A stretch of 48,677 nucleotides of DNA from an uncultured Spirochaetales bacterium (GCA_934247875.1 CAKQJZ010000004.1:1-48677), one strand, 5' to 3'. Shown: positions 25,582 to 35,165, counted from the stretch's first letter. Notes: generated by a model from the letters alone, not told the origin. Numbers and translations are program-made.

Positions 25582-26442
25582 ATGCTTAGTAGAGATGGAA
25601 AAAGAGCAATGGCCTATGTAATGCCGGGAGTGATATTGTCGGCACTCATTGTAGTCTATCCATTAATTTATATTATTATCATGAGCTTTAGTAGCAATGG
25701 CTTTTCAATGGGTGGCTTTGTTGGTTTTAGAAACTACACAAGGTTGTTTAAGAACCCTCAATTCTCAAAAGCAGTAATGAATACTATCAAGTTTGTATTA
25801 GGAACTGTTTCAGGAGCTTTTGTTATTGGCTTTGCCTTATCTTTGCTTATAAATAGAAAGAACACAAAGTTTAAGGGACTTTGGAGAAGTATGTTGTTCA
25901 TCGCTTGGGTTATTCCAGGAGTTGCAAAAGCAACAGTTTTCAAATGGATCTTTCAAACAGAATCAGGTGTACTAAACGATACATTGATGAAGCTGAATAT
26001 GATCTCATCTCCAATCCCTTGGTTGTCAAATTCCACCATTGCATTATGGAGCTTGGTTATTGTTCAGATTTGGTCTACCGCTCCTTATGTAATGTTGATC
26101 TTGACTGGTTCATTGCAACAGGTTCCAGTCGACCTCTATGAGAGTGCTGAACTCGATGGTGCTTCATGGTTCGAAAAACTCATCCATGTCACATTGCCAG
26201 AGGTTAAAGACTCTTGTTTTGTTGCGATATTAATGTTGATTATTTGGTCGTTAGGTGAGTTTTCTTTGATTTGGTTAACTACATCAGGCGGAAATAACAC
26301 TACGACTCTTTCTATATTGATCTATAACCAATTTAGGGTAATGGATATTAATGCATCAGCAGCATCTGCAATCATGCAGCTCATAGTAACAATGTCATTT
26401 GCTGTTATTTATGTAAAGATGATTTCAAAGAATGAGGATTGA
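25582..26442 (+). CDS. sugar ABC transporter permease (MalF/UgpA type)
   Basis: A 286-residue inner-membrane permease with six helices and the EAA coupling loop (DLYESAELDGASWFEKLIHVTLPEV near residues 188-210). ATG 25582 follows GGAGG; the longer frame from 25525 runs across the hairpin and is not used. It pairs with the next gene. No ATP-binding subunit is encoded in the cassette. Confidence 0.93.
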   Translation: MLSRDGKRAMAYVMPGVILSALIVVYPLIYIIIMSFSSNGFSMGGFVGFRNYTRLFKNPQFSKAVMNTIKFVLGTVSGAFVIGFALSLLINRKNTKFKGLWRSMLFIAWVIPGVAKATVFKWIFQTESGVLNDTLMKLNMISSPIPWLSNSTIALWSLVIVQIWSTAPYVMLILTGSLQQVPVDLYESAELDGASWFEKLIHVTLPEVKDSCFVAILMLIIWSLGEFSLIWLTTSGGNNTTTLSILIYNQFRVMDINASAASAIMQLIVTMSFAVIYVKMISKNED

Positions 26443-26446
26443 CGAT

Positions 26447-27274
26447 ATGAGAAAAACAATTGGAAATATTATCGTTTATGCGGTACTTGTCCTATCTGTC
26501 ATAGTAGTAGTCTATCCTTTATTATGGCTTATAAGTACTTCTTTTAAACCAACGGCTGAGATTTTCAGTAAACCTTTGCACTGGATTCCTAATTCATTCT
26601 ATCTTGAGAACTATAAGATGGTATTTACTAAGAGTTCTATCCCTGTAGCTTTCTTGAATTCGATTGCAGTTAGTTTTCTAAGTGCGGCAATAGCTCTTTT
26701 CTTTGGTGGGCTACTTGGATATGGATTAGCAAGATTCAAGTTTAAGGGTAAAAACTTCTTATCATTATTCGTACTGATGAGCCAGATGCTTCCTCTTACC
26801 GTAATGATGTTGCCTTTTTATTACATAATGGATAGCATTGGCCTCGTTGATTCAAAGATTGGTATCTCGCTTTGCCACCTTTCTATTTCATTACCTATGG
26901 TAACTTGGATGGTAAAAGGGTATGTTGCAGGTGTACCTATCTCTATTGAAGAAGCTGCAACTATCGATGGTTGTTCACAGCCTCAGCTATTAGCTAAAAT
27001 ATTGATTCCTATAATGAAGCCTGCGATTGCTACTACAGCTGTTTATGCAATAATCTGTTCTTGGAATGAATATGCTCTTGCAAATGTTCTATCAAGAACA
27101 ACAAGAAGTAAGACATTACCGCTTTCATTAAGTGAGTTCTCAACCTATTTCGAAGTTAACTGGGGACAGACAATGGCAGCTGCATTCGTGATTATCGTAC
27201 CTATTGTATGTATATATATGATAATCCAAAGACAGTTTGTATCCGGCATCACAAGTGGTGCTGTTAAACAATAA
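26447..27274 (+). CDS. sugar ABC transporter permease (MalG/UgpE type)
   Basis: A 275-residue inner-membrane permease with helices at the N-terminus (VYAVLVLSVIVVVYPLLWLI), the STSFKPTAEIF block, and the EAA loop ISIEEAATIDGCSQPQLLAKI near residue 165. ATG 26447 is used, with GAGGA eight bases upstream; the previous gene ends at 26442. Confidence 0.93.
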   Translation: MRKTIGNIIVYAVLVLSVIVVVYPLLWLISTSFKPTAEIFSKPLHWIPNSFYLENYKMVFTKSSIPVAFLNSIAVSFLSAAIALFFGGLLGYGLARFKFKGKNFLSLFVLMSQMLPLTVMMLPFYYIMDSIGLVDSKIGISLCHLSISLPMVTWMVKGYVAGVPISIEEAATIDGCSQPQLLAKILIPIMKPAIATTAVYAIICSWNEYALANVLSRTTRSKTLPLSLSEFSTYFEVNWGQTMAAAFVIIVPIVCIYMIIQRQFVSGITSGAVKQ

Positions 27275-27298
27275 AATTAATTGAGTAGGAGAATAAAA

Positions 27299-27766
27299 AT
27301 GGGTGCAACAGAAAAACGACTAGAAAAACTGGGTATCGAGCTTCCTAATAAGCTTGATAAGGGAAATGGAGTAGTAGACGCAAGATTACAGGGCGATATG
27401 CTCTACTTGTCTGCACATTTGCCTTTAGGAAAAGATGGAAAACCTCTTTATATAGGAAAGGTTGGTGCTGAAATAGATCTTGATACAGCATATAAAGCAG
27501 CTCGCCAGTGCGGTCTCAATATGCTCGCAACTATCAAGGATTATATCGGGGATTTTGATCGTATCGATTATGTCGTAAAAGCTTTAGGCCTTGTAAATAG
27601 CGCAGCAGACTTTGCATCTCAGCCAGCTGTTATGAACGGATTTTCAGATCTTATGGTAGAGGTTCTAGGCCGAAGAGGTCAGCATGCAAGATCTGCAATG
27701 GGTGCTTTTGCTCTTCCAATGAATGTTCCTATCGTTGTTGATGCAATCGTTAAGATCAGAAACTGA
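27299..27766 (+). CDS. RidA-family protein 1
   Basis: A 155-residue YjgF/RidA-fold protein. RidA proteins hydrolyse reactive enamine/imine intermediates that PLP ammonia-lyases release. Seen are LYLSAHLPLG, AARQCGLNMLATI, the Lys/Leu-rich VVKALGLVN, and a C-terminal HARSAMGAFALPMNVPIVVDA with the Arg that binds the carboxylate of the imine. ATG 27299 follows GGAG. It is the first of a tandem pair. Confidence 0.9.
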   Translation: MGATEKRLEKLGIELPNKLDKGNGVVDARLQGDMLYLSAHLPLGKDGKPLYIGKVGAEIDLDTAYKAARQCGLNMLATIKDYIGDFDRIDYVVKALGLVNSAADFASQPAVMNGFSDLMVEVLGRRGQHARSAMGAFALPMNVPIVVDAIVKIRN

Positions 27767-27774
27767 GGGTTAAT

Positions 27775-28242
27775 ATGAGCGATATCAATAAAATCATGGA
27801 AAATGGCACTGAACTTGAGCCTACATATGCACCTAAAAGAGGAATCGTTGTATTCCGTCAAGTAGGTAATACTATATGGATCTCTGGTCACGGACCAGAA
27901 GATTACAATACCAATGTGCCTCTATATGCGGGAAGAATTGGTTCTGATCTTACACCAGAAGAAGGATACAAAGCAGCAAGAGAATGCGCTTTGATTATTC
28001 TTGCTAAGATGAGAGAGCTTTTAGGCTCTTTGGACAGAATAAAGCAAGTCGTGAAGGTATTTGCACTTGTCAATTGTGCTGAAGGATTTAATGACGTTGA
28101 TGGAGTTATGGATGGCTTTTCTGAGACTATCTTCCAAGTGTTGGAAGAAAGAGGTGTTCATGCAAGAACTGTAATGGGTACCCACAATATGCCTAATCAT
28201 AATATCCCTGTCGAAGTAGAAGCAATTTTTGAAATATTTTGA
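27775..28242 (+). CDS. RidA-family protein 2
   Basis: A 155-residue paralogue of the preceding gene, 8 bases downstream. It keeps the same landmarks (WISGHGPED, AARECALIILAKM, VVKVFALVN, HARTVMGTHNMPNHNIPVEVEA) but differs around the pocket (GTHNMPNHN instead of GAFALPMN). The two may recognise different imines or form a hetero-oligomer. It overlaps the frame of the next gene slightly. Confidence 0.9.
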   Translation: MSDINKIMENGTELEPTYAPKRGIVVFRQVGNTIWISGHGPEDYNTNVPLYAGRIGSDLTPEEGYKAARECALIILAKMRELLGSLDRIKQVVKVFALVNCAEGFNDVDGVMDGFSETIFQVLEERGVHARTVMGTHNMPNHNIPVEVEAIFEIF

Positions 28243-28262
28243 GTTTAAGTGAGTGTGTTCTG

Positions 28263-30671
28263 ATGAATAGTATGATAAGCCTTAAAGATTGGAGGCTAGG
28301 AAGATTAGGGGCGGATCAAGATTGGATCAAGATTGAAGATCCTTTAGATGTTCATAGTGTTCTGATCGATAAAGGCATTATCCCGGATCCTGTATATGCC
28401 TATAACGACGAATGCGTTCGTTGGGTTGAGAAGGAAACTTGGGTATACAAGTGTTTTTTTGAATTATCAAGAGAAGATATCAAAAGGGATGTTAAGGCGA
28501 TTATCTTTGAAGGTTTAGATACCTATGCAAAGGTATATGTGAACTCATCTTTAGTAGCTGTTTTCGATAATATGTTCATTGAGCACACTCTTGAATTGGC
28601 TAATGTTCATGAGGGAAAGAATGAGCTAGAGATTGTCTTTCCCCCATTTAGTTCAATCTATAGCCAAAAGACACTTCCTGAAGGCTTTTGGATTAATTAC
28701 TCCACAGAGCGCGCATATGCGAGAAAGGCTGGCTATAGCTTTGGCTGGGATTGGACACCTGCAGTTTTGACTGTAGGAGTTTGGAAAAAAGTCAGATTGG
28801 TATTAGCAGATAAAGTTGATTTAGTACAGCTTAATGTCAGAGCGCAGTTATCAGATGACTTAAAGACAGGTCATGTTATGCTCTTGCCTGAGCTTTTAGG
28901 AAGCTTAGATCCTCATTTCACTTATAAAACAGAACTTATCAAAGATGGTAAACTGGTCGATATCAAGCAAACGGATGATTTTTGTTTTGAAGTAAAAGAG
29001 CCTCAGCTTTGGTATCCGATGGGATATGGAAAGCAAGAGATGTACACACTCAAGCTAGCTATAATTGATGAAGATGGTATTGTAGTAAGCGAACAGAGTA
29101 AGGACTTTGCTTTTAGAAAAGTTGAGTTCATCAGACATGATGATAATGGCACTCCAATGTTATTAACACGTGTGAATGGCAAAAATGTCTTCTCTAAGGG
29201 AGCTAACTGGGTACCTGTATCAAATAGACCAGGTTCAGTATCTGATGAATATTATGAAAAGCTCATAAAGATGGCAGCCGATGCTCACATGAACACTTTA
29301 GTTATCTGGGGTGGTGGTATCTATGAAAGAGATTGTTTTTATGAGCTTTGTGACCGATACGGTATTATGATTTGGCAATATTTCATGTTCGCATGTGGAG
29401 AATATCCTGATTGGGATGAAGCGTTTCTTAACAATGTGAAGTATGAGATACAAAAGATAGTACCTAAGCTTGATAGCCATCCATCAGTTATCTTTTATCT
29501 TGGAAATGTAGAAGGAGAGATGATCTGTCAAAAGATCGGTCTACAACGCACCATGTATGGAGATAGACTCTTTAAAGAGTATATACCAGCTTGGCTTAAA
29601 GAGATTGGTACAGATAGAGAATATGAAAGCTCTTCTCCATTTGGTGGTGAGCTTGTCAATTCTCAAGAGCTTGGTGATAGACACAATTGGGATGTATGGT
29701 TCTCAGGAATTCCATATCAAGATTTCAGGTTGGATAGCACTCGCTTTGCTAGTGAGTTTGGGCTTCATGCAACACCTGTATTGGAGACTATCAAGCGATA
29801 TACAAAGAAGGATGATATCGAATTCACAGACTACGAATATGATTATTTCAATCGTGATAGCTCACCTGCGCTGATGATGCACTATATGAAACAGCATATA
29901 GGAAGTCCCAAGAATATGAAGCAATATGTTGAGTATTCTATGTTGGTTCAAGCTGAAGCGTTAAAGTATGGCTGCGAGCACTATAGAAGGAACTATCCAT
30001 ATTGTGCAGGTTCTGCTATCTGGCAACTAAACGATTGTTGTCCATGTCAAAGTTGGAGCATGATTGATGTTGATCTGATTCCCAAAGCCTCTTACTGGTA
30101 TTCAAAAAGGTTCTTTTCTGATGTTAGCATGAGTCTCAAGGATTGTTCTGCAAATGAGAGAGAGCTTTGGATAGTCAATAATTCTTTAGAGGAGTTTTCT
30201 GATAATGTTATTATCAAAGTACAAGACTTCTTTGGTTCTGTGATACATGAGGAGAAGATAAGTTTTTCTGTGCCTGCAGATTGTGCACGATGCATTAGGC
30301 ATATAGCAGTAGGTGGAAGGTTCTATCCTAATGTGATCATCCATAATAGGCTTAGACATTATCTTATGACAGCTGAATTAGAAGCTCACAAAGAATATAA
30401 AGAAAACAGTATCTTCGGTGAGTTTAAGGATGTTAATATGCCGAAAGCAGAGCTCTCTGTATCCTATGTAGATGGAAAGCTTGAGATAGAAGCCATGAAT
30501 TTTGTTAAGTTCTTGCAAATTATTCCAGAAGATTATGCGGCGATATCTATAGAAGATAACTACTTTGATCTTCTCCCCGGGGAAAATAGAAAGATTTCCC
30601 TAAGCTCTACGTCTAGTCAGCAGATTGAAATTAAGGCTTTCAATGGAGATAGCTTATTTATAAGGATTTAG
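28263..30671 (+). CDS. beta-mannosidase, glycoside hydrolase family 2
   Basis: An 802-residue GH2 enzyme without signal peptide, so cytosolic. It has an N-terminal jelly-roll with the mannosidase block YSFGWDWTP near residue 155, a (beta/alpha)8 catalytic domain, and a C-terminal sandwich. The acid/base Glu is in YLGNVEGE (Glu417; the family usually reads GNNE) and the nucleophile Glu498 is in ASEFG. It should cleave terminal beta-mannose, for example Man-beta-1,4-GlcNAc. The start is ATG 28263; TTG 28239 is an alternative that overlaps the RidA stop. Confidence 0.9.
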   Translation: MNSMISLKDWRLGRLGADQDWIKIEDPLDVHSVLIDKGIIPDPVYAYNDECVRWVEKETWVYKCFFELSREDIKRDVKAIIFEGLDTYAKVYVNSSLVAVFDNMFIEHTLELANVHEGKNELEIVFPPFSSIYSQKTLPEGFWINYSTERAYARKAGYSFGWDWTPAVLTVGVWKKVRLVLADKVDLVQLNVRAQLSDDLKTGHVMLLPELLGSLDPHFTYKTELIKDGKLVDIKQTDDFCFEVKEPQLWYPMGYGKQEMYTLKLAIIDEDGIVVSEQSKDFAFRKVEFIRHDDNGTPMLLTRVNGKNVFSKGANWVPVSNRPGSVSDEYYEKLIKMAADAHMNTLVIWGGGIYERDCFYELCDRYGIMIWQYFMFACGEYPDWDEAFLNNVKYEIQKIVPKLDSHPSVIFYLGNVEGEMICQKIGLQRTMYGDRLFKEYIPAWLKEIGTDREYESSSPFGGELVNSQELGDRHNWDVWFSGIPYQDFRLDSTRFASEFGLHATPVLETIKRYTKKDDIEFTDYEYDYFNRDSSPALMMHYMKQHIGSPKNMKQYVEYSMLVQAEALKYGCEHYRRNYPYCAGSAIWQLNDCCPCQSWSMIDVDLIPKASYWYSKRFFSDVSMSLKDCSANERELWIVNNSLEEFSDNVIIKVQDFFGSVIHEEKISFSVPADCARCIRHIAVGGRFYPNVIIHNRLRHYLMTAELEAHKEYKENSIFGEFKDVNMPKAELSVSYVDGKLEIEAMNFVKFLQIIPEDYAAISIEDNYFDLLPGENRKISLSSTSSQQIEIKAFNGDSLFIRI

Positions 30672-30674
30672 AGT

Positions 30675-31892
30675 ATGCAGAAAAAAATCATTAAGAATGG
30701 TTTAGTTTATAATTCTGAAAAAAACTCTTTCGAAAAGAAAGATATTTTGATCAACAATGGTATCGTTGAAAGACTTGGAAAGATAGAGGAGTGTAAAGAT
30801 GCAGTCTTGATTGATGCATCTGGCCTTCTTGTCACACCGGGCTTGATTGATTTTCACGCTCACGTATATCCTTTAAAACCACTTCCTTATAACTCTCTTA
30901 ATCCAGTAGACCCTGATGCTTGCTGTTTTTCTTCTGGTGTTACTATTGTTGTTGATGCCGGAACCTCTGGTTGGAGAGATTTTGTCACATTCAAAGAGAA
31001 TGTGATTGATAAATCAAAAGTGCGTATCTTTGCGTTCTTAAACGTTTCAAGACGAGGCATGCTTGATCTTGAAGGAGAGAATGAAGTCCCATATCTTGAT
31101 CCTAAATTGACAGCTGCTTACATTAAGAGTTTTCCAGATCTTTTGGTGGGTGTTAAGACTGCCCATTATTGGACAACAAAACCTTTTGATGATGAGCATC
31201 CAATGTGGGCAAGTGTTGATGCAGCGCTTGAAGCTGGTGAACTTTCAGGGACAAGAGTTATGGTCGATTTCTATCCAAATCTTCCAGACCGCACTTATCC
31301 TGATATGCTAAGGCGACTTCGTCCAGGTGATATCCATACACATATGTATGCACCTCAGTTTGAGATTATTGAAAAGAATGGGACAGTCGCTCCATTTATT
31401 TGGGAAGCTAGAGAAAGAGGTGTCCTATTCGATGTAGGACATGGCGGTGTGAGCTTTGTATTTAGAAATGCAATTCCTGCAATCAAGTGCGGACATATCC
31501 CTCTCACTATCTCAAGTGATTTATATACTAACAATATAATGGGGCCTGTATTCTCTTTGCTTGAAGTCATGAATAAATTCTTGAACATCGGGCTTACACT
31601 TGAAGATGTACTTCAAAAAGTGACTTTAGCACCAGCCAGGCTTTTAGGAAAAGAAGAGCTTGGTATTATCAAAGAAGGTGGAATCGCTGATATAGCGTTC
31701 TTAAAGAAGCGTGAAGAAAAATGTTCTTTCATCGATGGTGGATATGCAAAGATCGATGGCTCTTGTCGTTTGGAATGCAGTGCAACGATGAAGGATGGAG
31801 AATTCGTATTCAACCCTAATGGCTATGGATGTGTCGCTTGGGAGAATGCTCCTGAAGAGTATTGGACAAAGAACTGTAGAATAAAGTACTGA
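30675..31892 (+). CDS. amidohydrolase/deacetylase, EF_0837 type
   Basis: A 405-residue metal-dependent amidohydrolase. It shows the GLIDFHAHV metal motif (His61, His63), VGVKTAHYWT near residue 160 (carbamylated-lysine position), HTHMYAP, DVGHGGVSF and SSDLYTN (late Asp). The fold and motif set match the EF_0837/AHA_3915 family, which is often found next to SelA-like DgaE-type genes, as here. An N-deacetylase acting on an amino-sugar acid is the likely role; dihydroorotase activity is unlikely from context. Confidence 0.85.
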   Translation: MQKKIIKNGLVYNSEKNSFEKKDILINNGIVERLGKIEECKDAVLIDASGLLVTPGLIDFHAHVYPLKPLPYNSLNPVDPDACCFSSGVTIVVDAGTSGWRDFVTFKENVIDKSKVRIFAFLNVSRRGMLDLEGENEVPYLDPKLTAAYIKSFPDLLVGVKTAHYWTTKPFDDEHPMWASVDAALEAGELSGTRVMVDFYPNLPDRTYPDMLRRLRPGDIHTHMYAPQFEIIEKNGTVAPFIWEARERGVLFDVGHGGVSFVFRNAIPAIKCGHIPLTISSDLYTNNIMGPVFSLLEVMNKFLNIGLTLEDVLQKVTLAPARLLGKEELGIIKEGGIADIAFLKKREEKCSFIDGGYAKIDGSCRLECSATMKDGEFVFNPNGYGCVAWENAPEEYWTKNCRIKY

Positions 31893-31901
31893 GATAACTA
31901 T

Positions 31902-34900
31902 ATGGAATATTTAGATAAAAGGATTAACGTGATTGCTACAGAGCTCAAGAAGCTCTCTATCAAGGAATCTATATCATTGGATGATTGGCAAATGAAAGAA
32001 GGGTTCTTTACTTGCCCAAAAGAGGCTGATGAAGATTCTTCTGCTTGGCTATCTTTCAATAGCAAGCGAGATATGTGGCATGGTAATGATAAATACTTCT
32101 GGTTCAGAACAGCGTTTACTGTGCCTGAAACTCTTGCAGGAAAACATATCCAACTGAGCATTGCAAGCCAGATTGAATCTATTTACTATGCTATGAATCC
32201 CCAATTCTTAGTATTCTTAAATGGAGAAGTTAGGCAAGGTAGTGATAGAAACCACAAAGATATCTTTCTTGCAAAAGAGGGCGAAAGCGGGAAAAAGTAC
32301 ATTGTAGATGTACAAGCATATACCGGTACTGACAATTCGGACTTTAATCTTTTTGGTGCGTTTCAAGTGCTCGATGAAGAGACAGAAGCATTGTACTATG
32401 ATCTTATCGTTCCACTTAGAGGGTTTAGAAGACTTCCAAAAGAGAGCAATGCGCGAATCAACATAGAACATGATCTTAATGACGCTGTGAATATGCTCGA
32501 TTTGAGAGAGCCATATTCCTTTGCATATTATGATTCTATCAAAAGCGCAAGAGAATATCTTAAAAGAACTATATATGCAGGTAATAAGCATAATGCTGTC
32601 ACTGCATCAGTTATCGGCCATACACATATCGATGTAGCCTGGCTTTGGACTGTTGAACAGACAAAAGCTAAAGTCGCACGCAGCTTCTCGACAGTGCTCG
32701 AGCTTATGAAAGAGTATCCTGAGTACTTGTTCATGTCTTCTCAACCCGCTTTATATACTTTCTTAAAAGACCGCTATCCTGCGTTATATGACCAAGTAAA
32801 GGAAAGAGTTAGAGAAGGTAGATGGGAAGTTGAAGGTGGCATGTATGTAGAAGCTGACTGCAACCTTACTAGTGGTGAATCTTTAGTCAGACAGTTTTTG
32901 TATGGAAAAGATTTCTTTCGAAAAGAGTTTGGTAAAGATAACGAGATATTATGGCTTCCTGATGTATTTGGCTATTCAGCTGCTCTTCCTCAGATAATGA
33001 AAAAGAGTGGCATAAGATATTTTATGACAACAAAGATCAATTGGAACCAGTTTGATCGTATGCCACATGACACTTTTATTTGGAAAGGGATAGATGGTTC
33101 TGAAATCTTAACTCACTTTATCACCACACCTGAGGTAGACCAAGCGACAGACCAATTCTTCACTACCTATAATGGAATGATTCACGCAGATGCTGTCATC
33201 GGTGCATGGGATAGATATATCGATAAAGATATCAATAAAGATGTTCTTATCTGCTATGGATATGGAGATGGTGGCGGTGGCGTAAATAAAGAAATGCTAG
33301 AAACTGCGACAAGGATGAAGCATGGCGTTGAAGGAATGCCTACTGTTAAGCAAAAGTTCGCATTAGATTGGTTTAAAGAACTTGAAGATACAGTTGCTGA
33401 TAATGGACGGCTTGCAACTTGGGAAGGAGAGCTCTATTTTGAATACCATCGTGGCACATTGACAAGCATGGGAAGAAATAAAAGGGCTAACAGAAAAAGC
33501 GAAGTTAAATTGATGGCGCTTGAACTTTTAGATGTTCTTTCAGCTGCTTCTCATAAACAAGAGCTTGATAGCATTTGGAAGAAGGTCCTGTTAAATCAAT
33601 TTCATGATATCTTACCAGGTTCTGCTATCAAGGGTGTCTATGATGTCACAAAGAAGGAATATGAAAAGATCCATGAAGAGTTAGATAAATTAGTAGAAAC
33701 AGATGTGCAGAATCTTTTATCTGATTCACCTGAATATTTGACTATCTTCAATCCAACTTGTTTTGTCCGATCTGATATCGCTTATGTTTCAAAAGATATA
33801 AAAGCTTTATCCCGAGATGGGAAAACATATCCTGTTCAAGATGGAATATGTTATTTAGAGAATCTTCCTTCTAAAGGATATGCTGTATTTAAGAAGCTTT
33901 CAAAAGCGGATGTAAGAAGCAAACTTTTCACATTAGTCTCTGCTAAAAAGCTAATAACTCCGTTCTATGAAGTAGAGCTGACAGAAGATGGCTCTTTCTC
34001 ACGGCTTTATGATAAGACATTTGATAGAGAGATTTTGGCTCCAGGCTGCTATGGCAATAGATTAGTGATGTTTGAAGATAAGCCAATGAATTACGATGCG
34101 TGGGATATCGATATCTATTATAGTGAGAAATCTTGGACTACAGATGAAGTCTTAAGCTATGAATGGGTAAGTGTTGGTGAAGTTTGTGCAGTCCTGAGAG
34201 TTGTTAAAAGAATGAGCCTTTCTACTATCACACAAGATATCATATTCTATGCAGATTCCAGACGTATCGATATCAAGAACGTGGTTGATTGGAAGAACTC
34301 GCAAGCGTTATTGAAAGTATTCTTTGATACTGATGTGCATACCGATGAAGCGACTTTCGATATTCAATTTGGTTCACTAAAGAGAAAAACTCATACTAAC
34401 ACCAGCTGGGATGTCGCTAGATTTGAGTGCTGTGGTCAAAAGTATGTTGATGTTTCAGAAGGTAGATATGGAGTTGCGTTATTAAATGACTGCAAATATG
34501 GCCATAGCGTTAAGAATGGGAAGATAGGGCTTTCTTTGATAAAGAGCGGTATATATCCAAATCCTGAAGCTGATAAAGAGATGCACGAATTTACATATTC
34601 ATTGTATCCTCATGGCTGTAGTTATCTTGATTCTGAAACGATTGAAAATAGTTATTATCTCAATCAGCCATTACTCTCATTTGAAGGTAAGCCAGAGCTT
34701 GATAAGTATTCACTTGTTTCATCTGATAAGAAGAATGTGGTCATTGAAACTATCAAATATGCTGAAGATGGTTCTGGTGATATCATTCTTAGACTTTATG
34801 AAAGTCAGAATACTAGAACTAAGTTTAAGCTTGATACTGCTATCAGATTTGATAAAGCTTATCTTGTCAATCTTATGGAAGAATATGCTCAAGAGATTGA

Positions 34901-34982
34901 TAGTATAAATGATGATAAAATCGAGCTTGAAATCAAACCTTTTGAGATTATGACTATTAAGCTTTCTGGTATTAAAAGGTGA
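31902..34982 (+). CDS. alpha-mannosidase, glycoside hydrolase family 38
   Basis: A 1026-residue cytosolic GH38 enzyme. The zinc site is visible in HTHIDVAW (His240, Asp244), the nucleophile is Asp354 in WLPDVFGYS, and GGMYVEADCNL and LNQFHDILPGS are conserved catalytic-domain blocks. A large C-terminal beta domain follows. It removes terminal alpha-mannose. It is the last gene of the co-directional cassette; about 120 bases later the right direct repeat begins. Confidence 0.95.
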   Translation: MEYLDKRINVIATELKKLSIKESISLDDWQMKEGFFTCPKEADEDSSAWLSFNSKRDMWHGNDKYFWFRTAFTVPETLAGKHIQLSIASQIESIYYAMNPQFLVFLNGEVRQGSDRNHKDIFLAKEGESGKKYIVDVQAYTGTDNSDFNLFGAFQVLDEETEALYYDLIVPLRGFRRLPKESNARINIEHDLNDAVNMLDLREPYSFAYYDSIKSAREYLKRTIYAGNKHNAVTASVIGHTHIDVAWLWTVEQTKAKVARSFSTVLELMKEYPEYLFMSSQPALYTFLKDRYPALYDQVKERVREGRWEVEGGMYVEADCNLTSGESLVRQFLYGKDFFRKEFGKDNEILWLPDVFGYSAALPQIMKKSGIRYFMTTKINWNQFDRMPHDTFIWKGIDGSEILTHFITTPEVDQATDQFFTTYNGMIHADAVIGAWDRYIDKDINKDVLICYGYGDGGGGVNKEMLETATRMKHGVEGMPTVKQKFALDWFKELEDTVADNGRLATWEGELYFEYHRGTLTSMGRNKRANRKSEVKLMALELLDVLSAASHKQELDSIWKKVLLNQFHDILPGSAIKGVYDVTKKEYEKIHEELDKLVETDVQNLLSDSPEYLTIFNPTCFVRSDIAYVSKDIKALSRDGKTYPVQDGICYLENLPSKGYAVFKKLSKADVRSKLFTLVSAKKLITPFYEVELTEDGSFSRLYDKTFDREILAPGCYGNRLVMFEDKPMNYDAWDIDIYYSEKSWTTDEVLSYEWVSVGEVCAVLRVVKRMSLSTITQDIIFYADSRRIDIKNVVDWKNSQALLKVFFDTDVHTDEATFDIQFGSLKRKTHTNTSWDVARFECCGQKYVDVSEGRYGVALLNDCKYGHSVKNGKIGLSLIKSGIYPNPEADKEMHEFTYSLYPHGCSYLDSETIENSYYLNQPLLSFEGKPELDKYSLVSSDKKNVVIETIKYAEDGSGDIILRLYESQNTRTKFKLDTAIRFDKAYLVNLMEEYAQEIDSINDDKIELEIKPFEIMTIKLSGIKR

Positions 34983-35105
34983 AAATAATTTAGTATTCAT
35001 AACGATTATCTGTGCTAATGCGACAACTAGTTGCTTTTGAAGAAATAGATATAGAAGGATTTGTGCCTTGTCTCAGACTATGAGATGAGGTAGAGGTTAG
35101 ATGAT
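34983..35105. other. right junction spacer of the island
   Basis: AT-rich sequence with no recognisable gene. A 21-codon open frame (about 35017-35082) is too short to support. No recombinase, tRNA fragment or terminal inverted repeat is visible. Confidence 0.55.
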
Positions 35106-35165
35106 ATGTTTTATCAGAATAGAGCTAAAGTCCTTCGTCATGATTTGAAGAAAGTCAAAAACTGA
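35106..35165 (+). pseudogene. 3' fragment of aroH in the right repeat
   Basis: Twenty codons ending in TGA that match the C-terminus of AroH. All five base changes within the codons alter amino acids (V to F, A to V, P to H, W to L), including the conserved LRPD motif, which reads LRHD. This fits a non-functional copy drifting without selection. Confidence 0.85.

Noticed and set aside
31039..31052. AAACGTTT half-palindrome in the amidohydrolase gene as another operator
   Set aside because: Lacks the flanking GAA/TTC symmetry of the 21251 site; likely chance.
20246..35105. Integrase-driven genomic island, transposon or prophage
   Set aside because: No integrase, transposase, phage gene, tRNA target or terminal inverted repeats; the long repeats fit homologous integration better.
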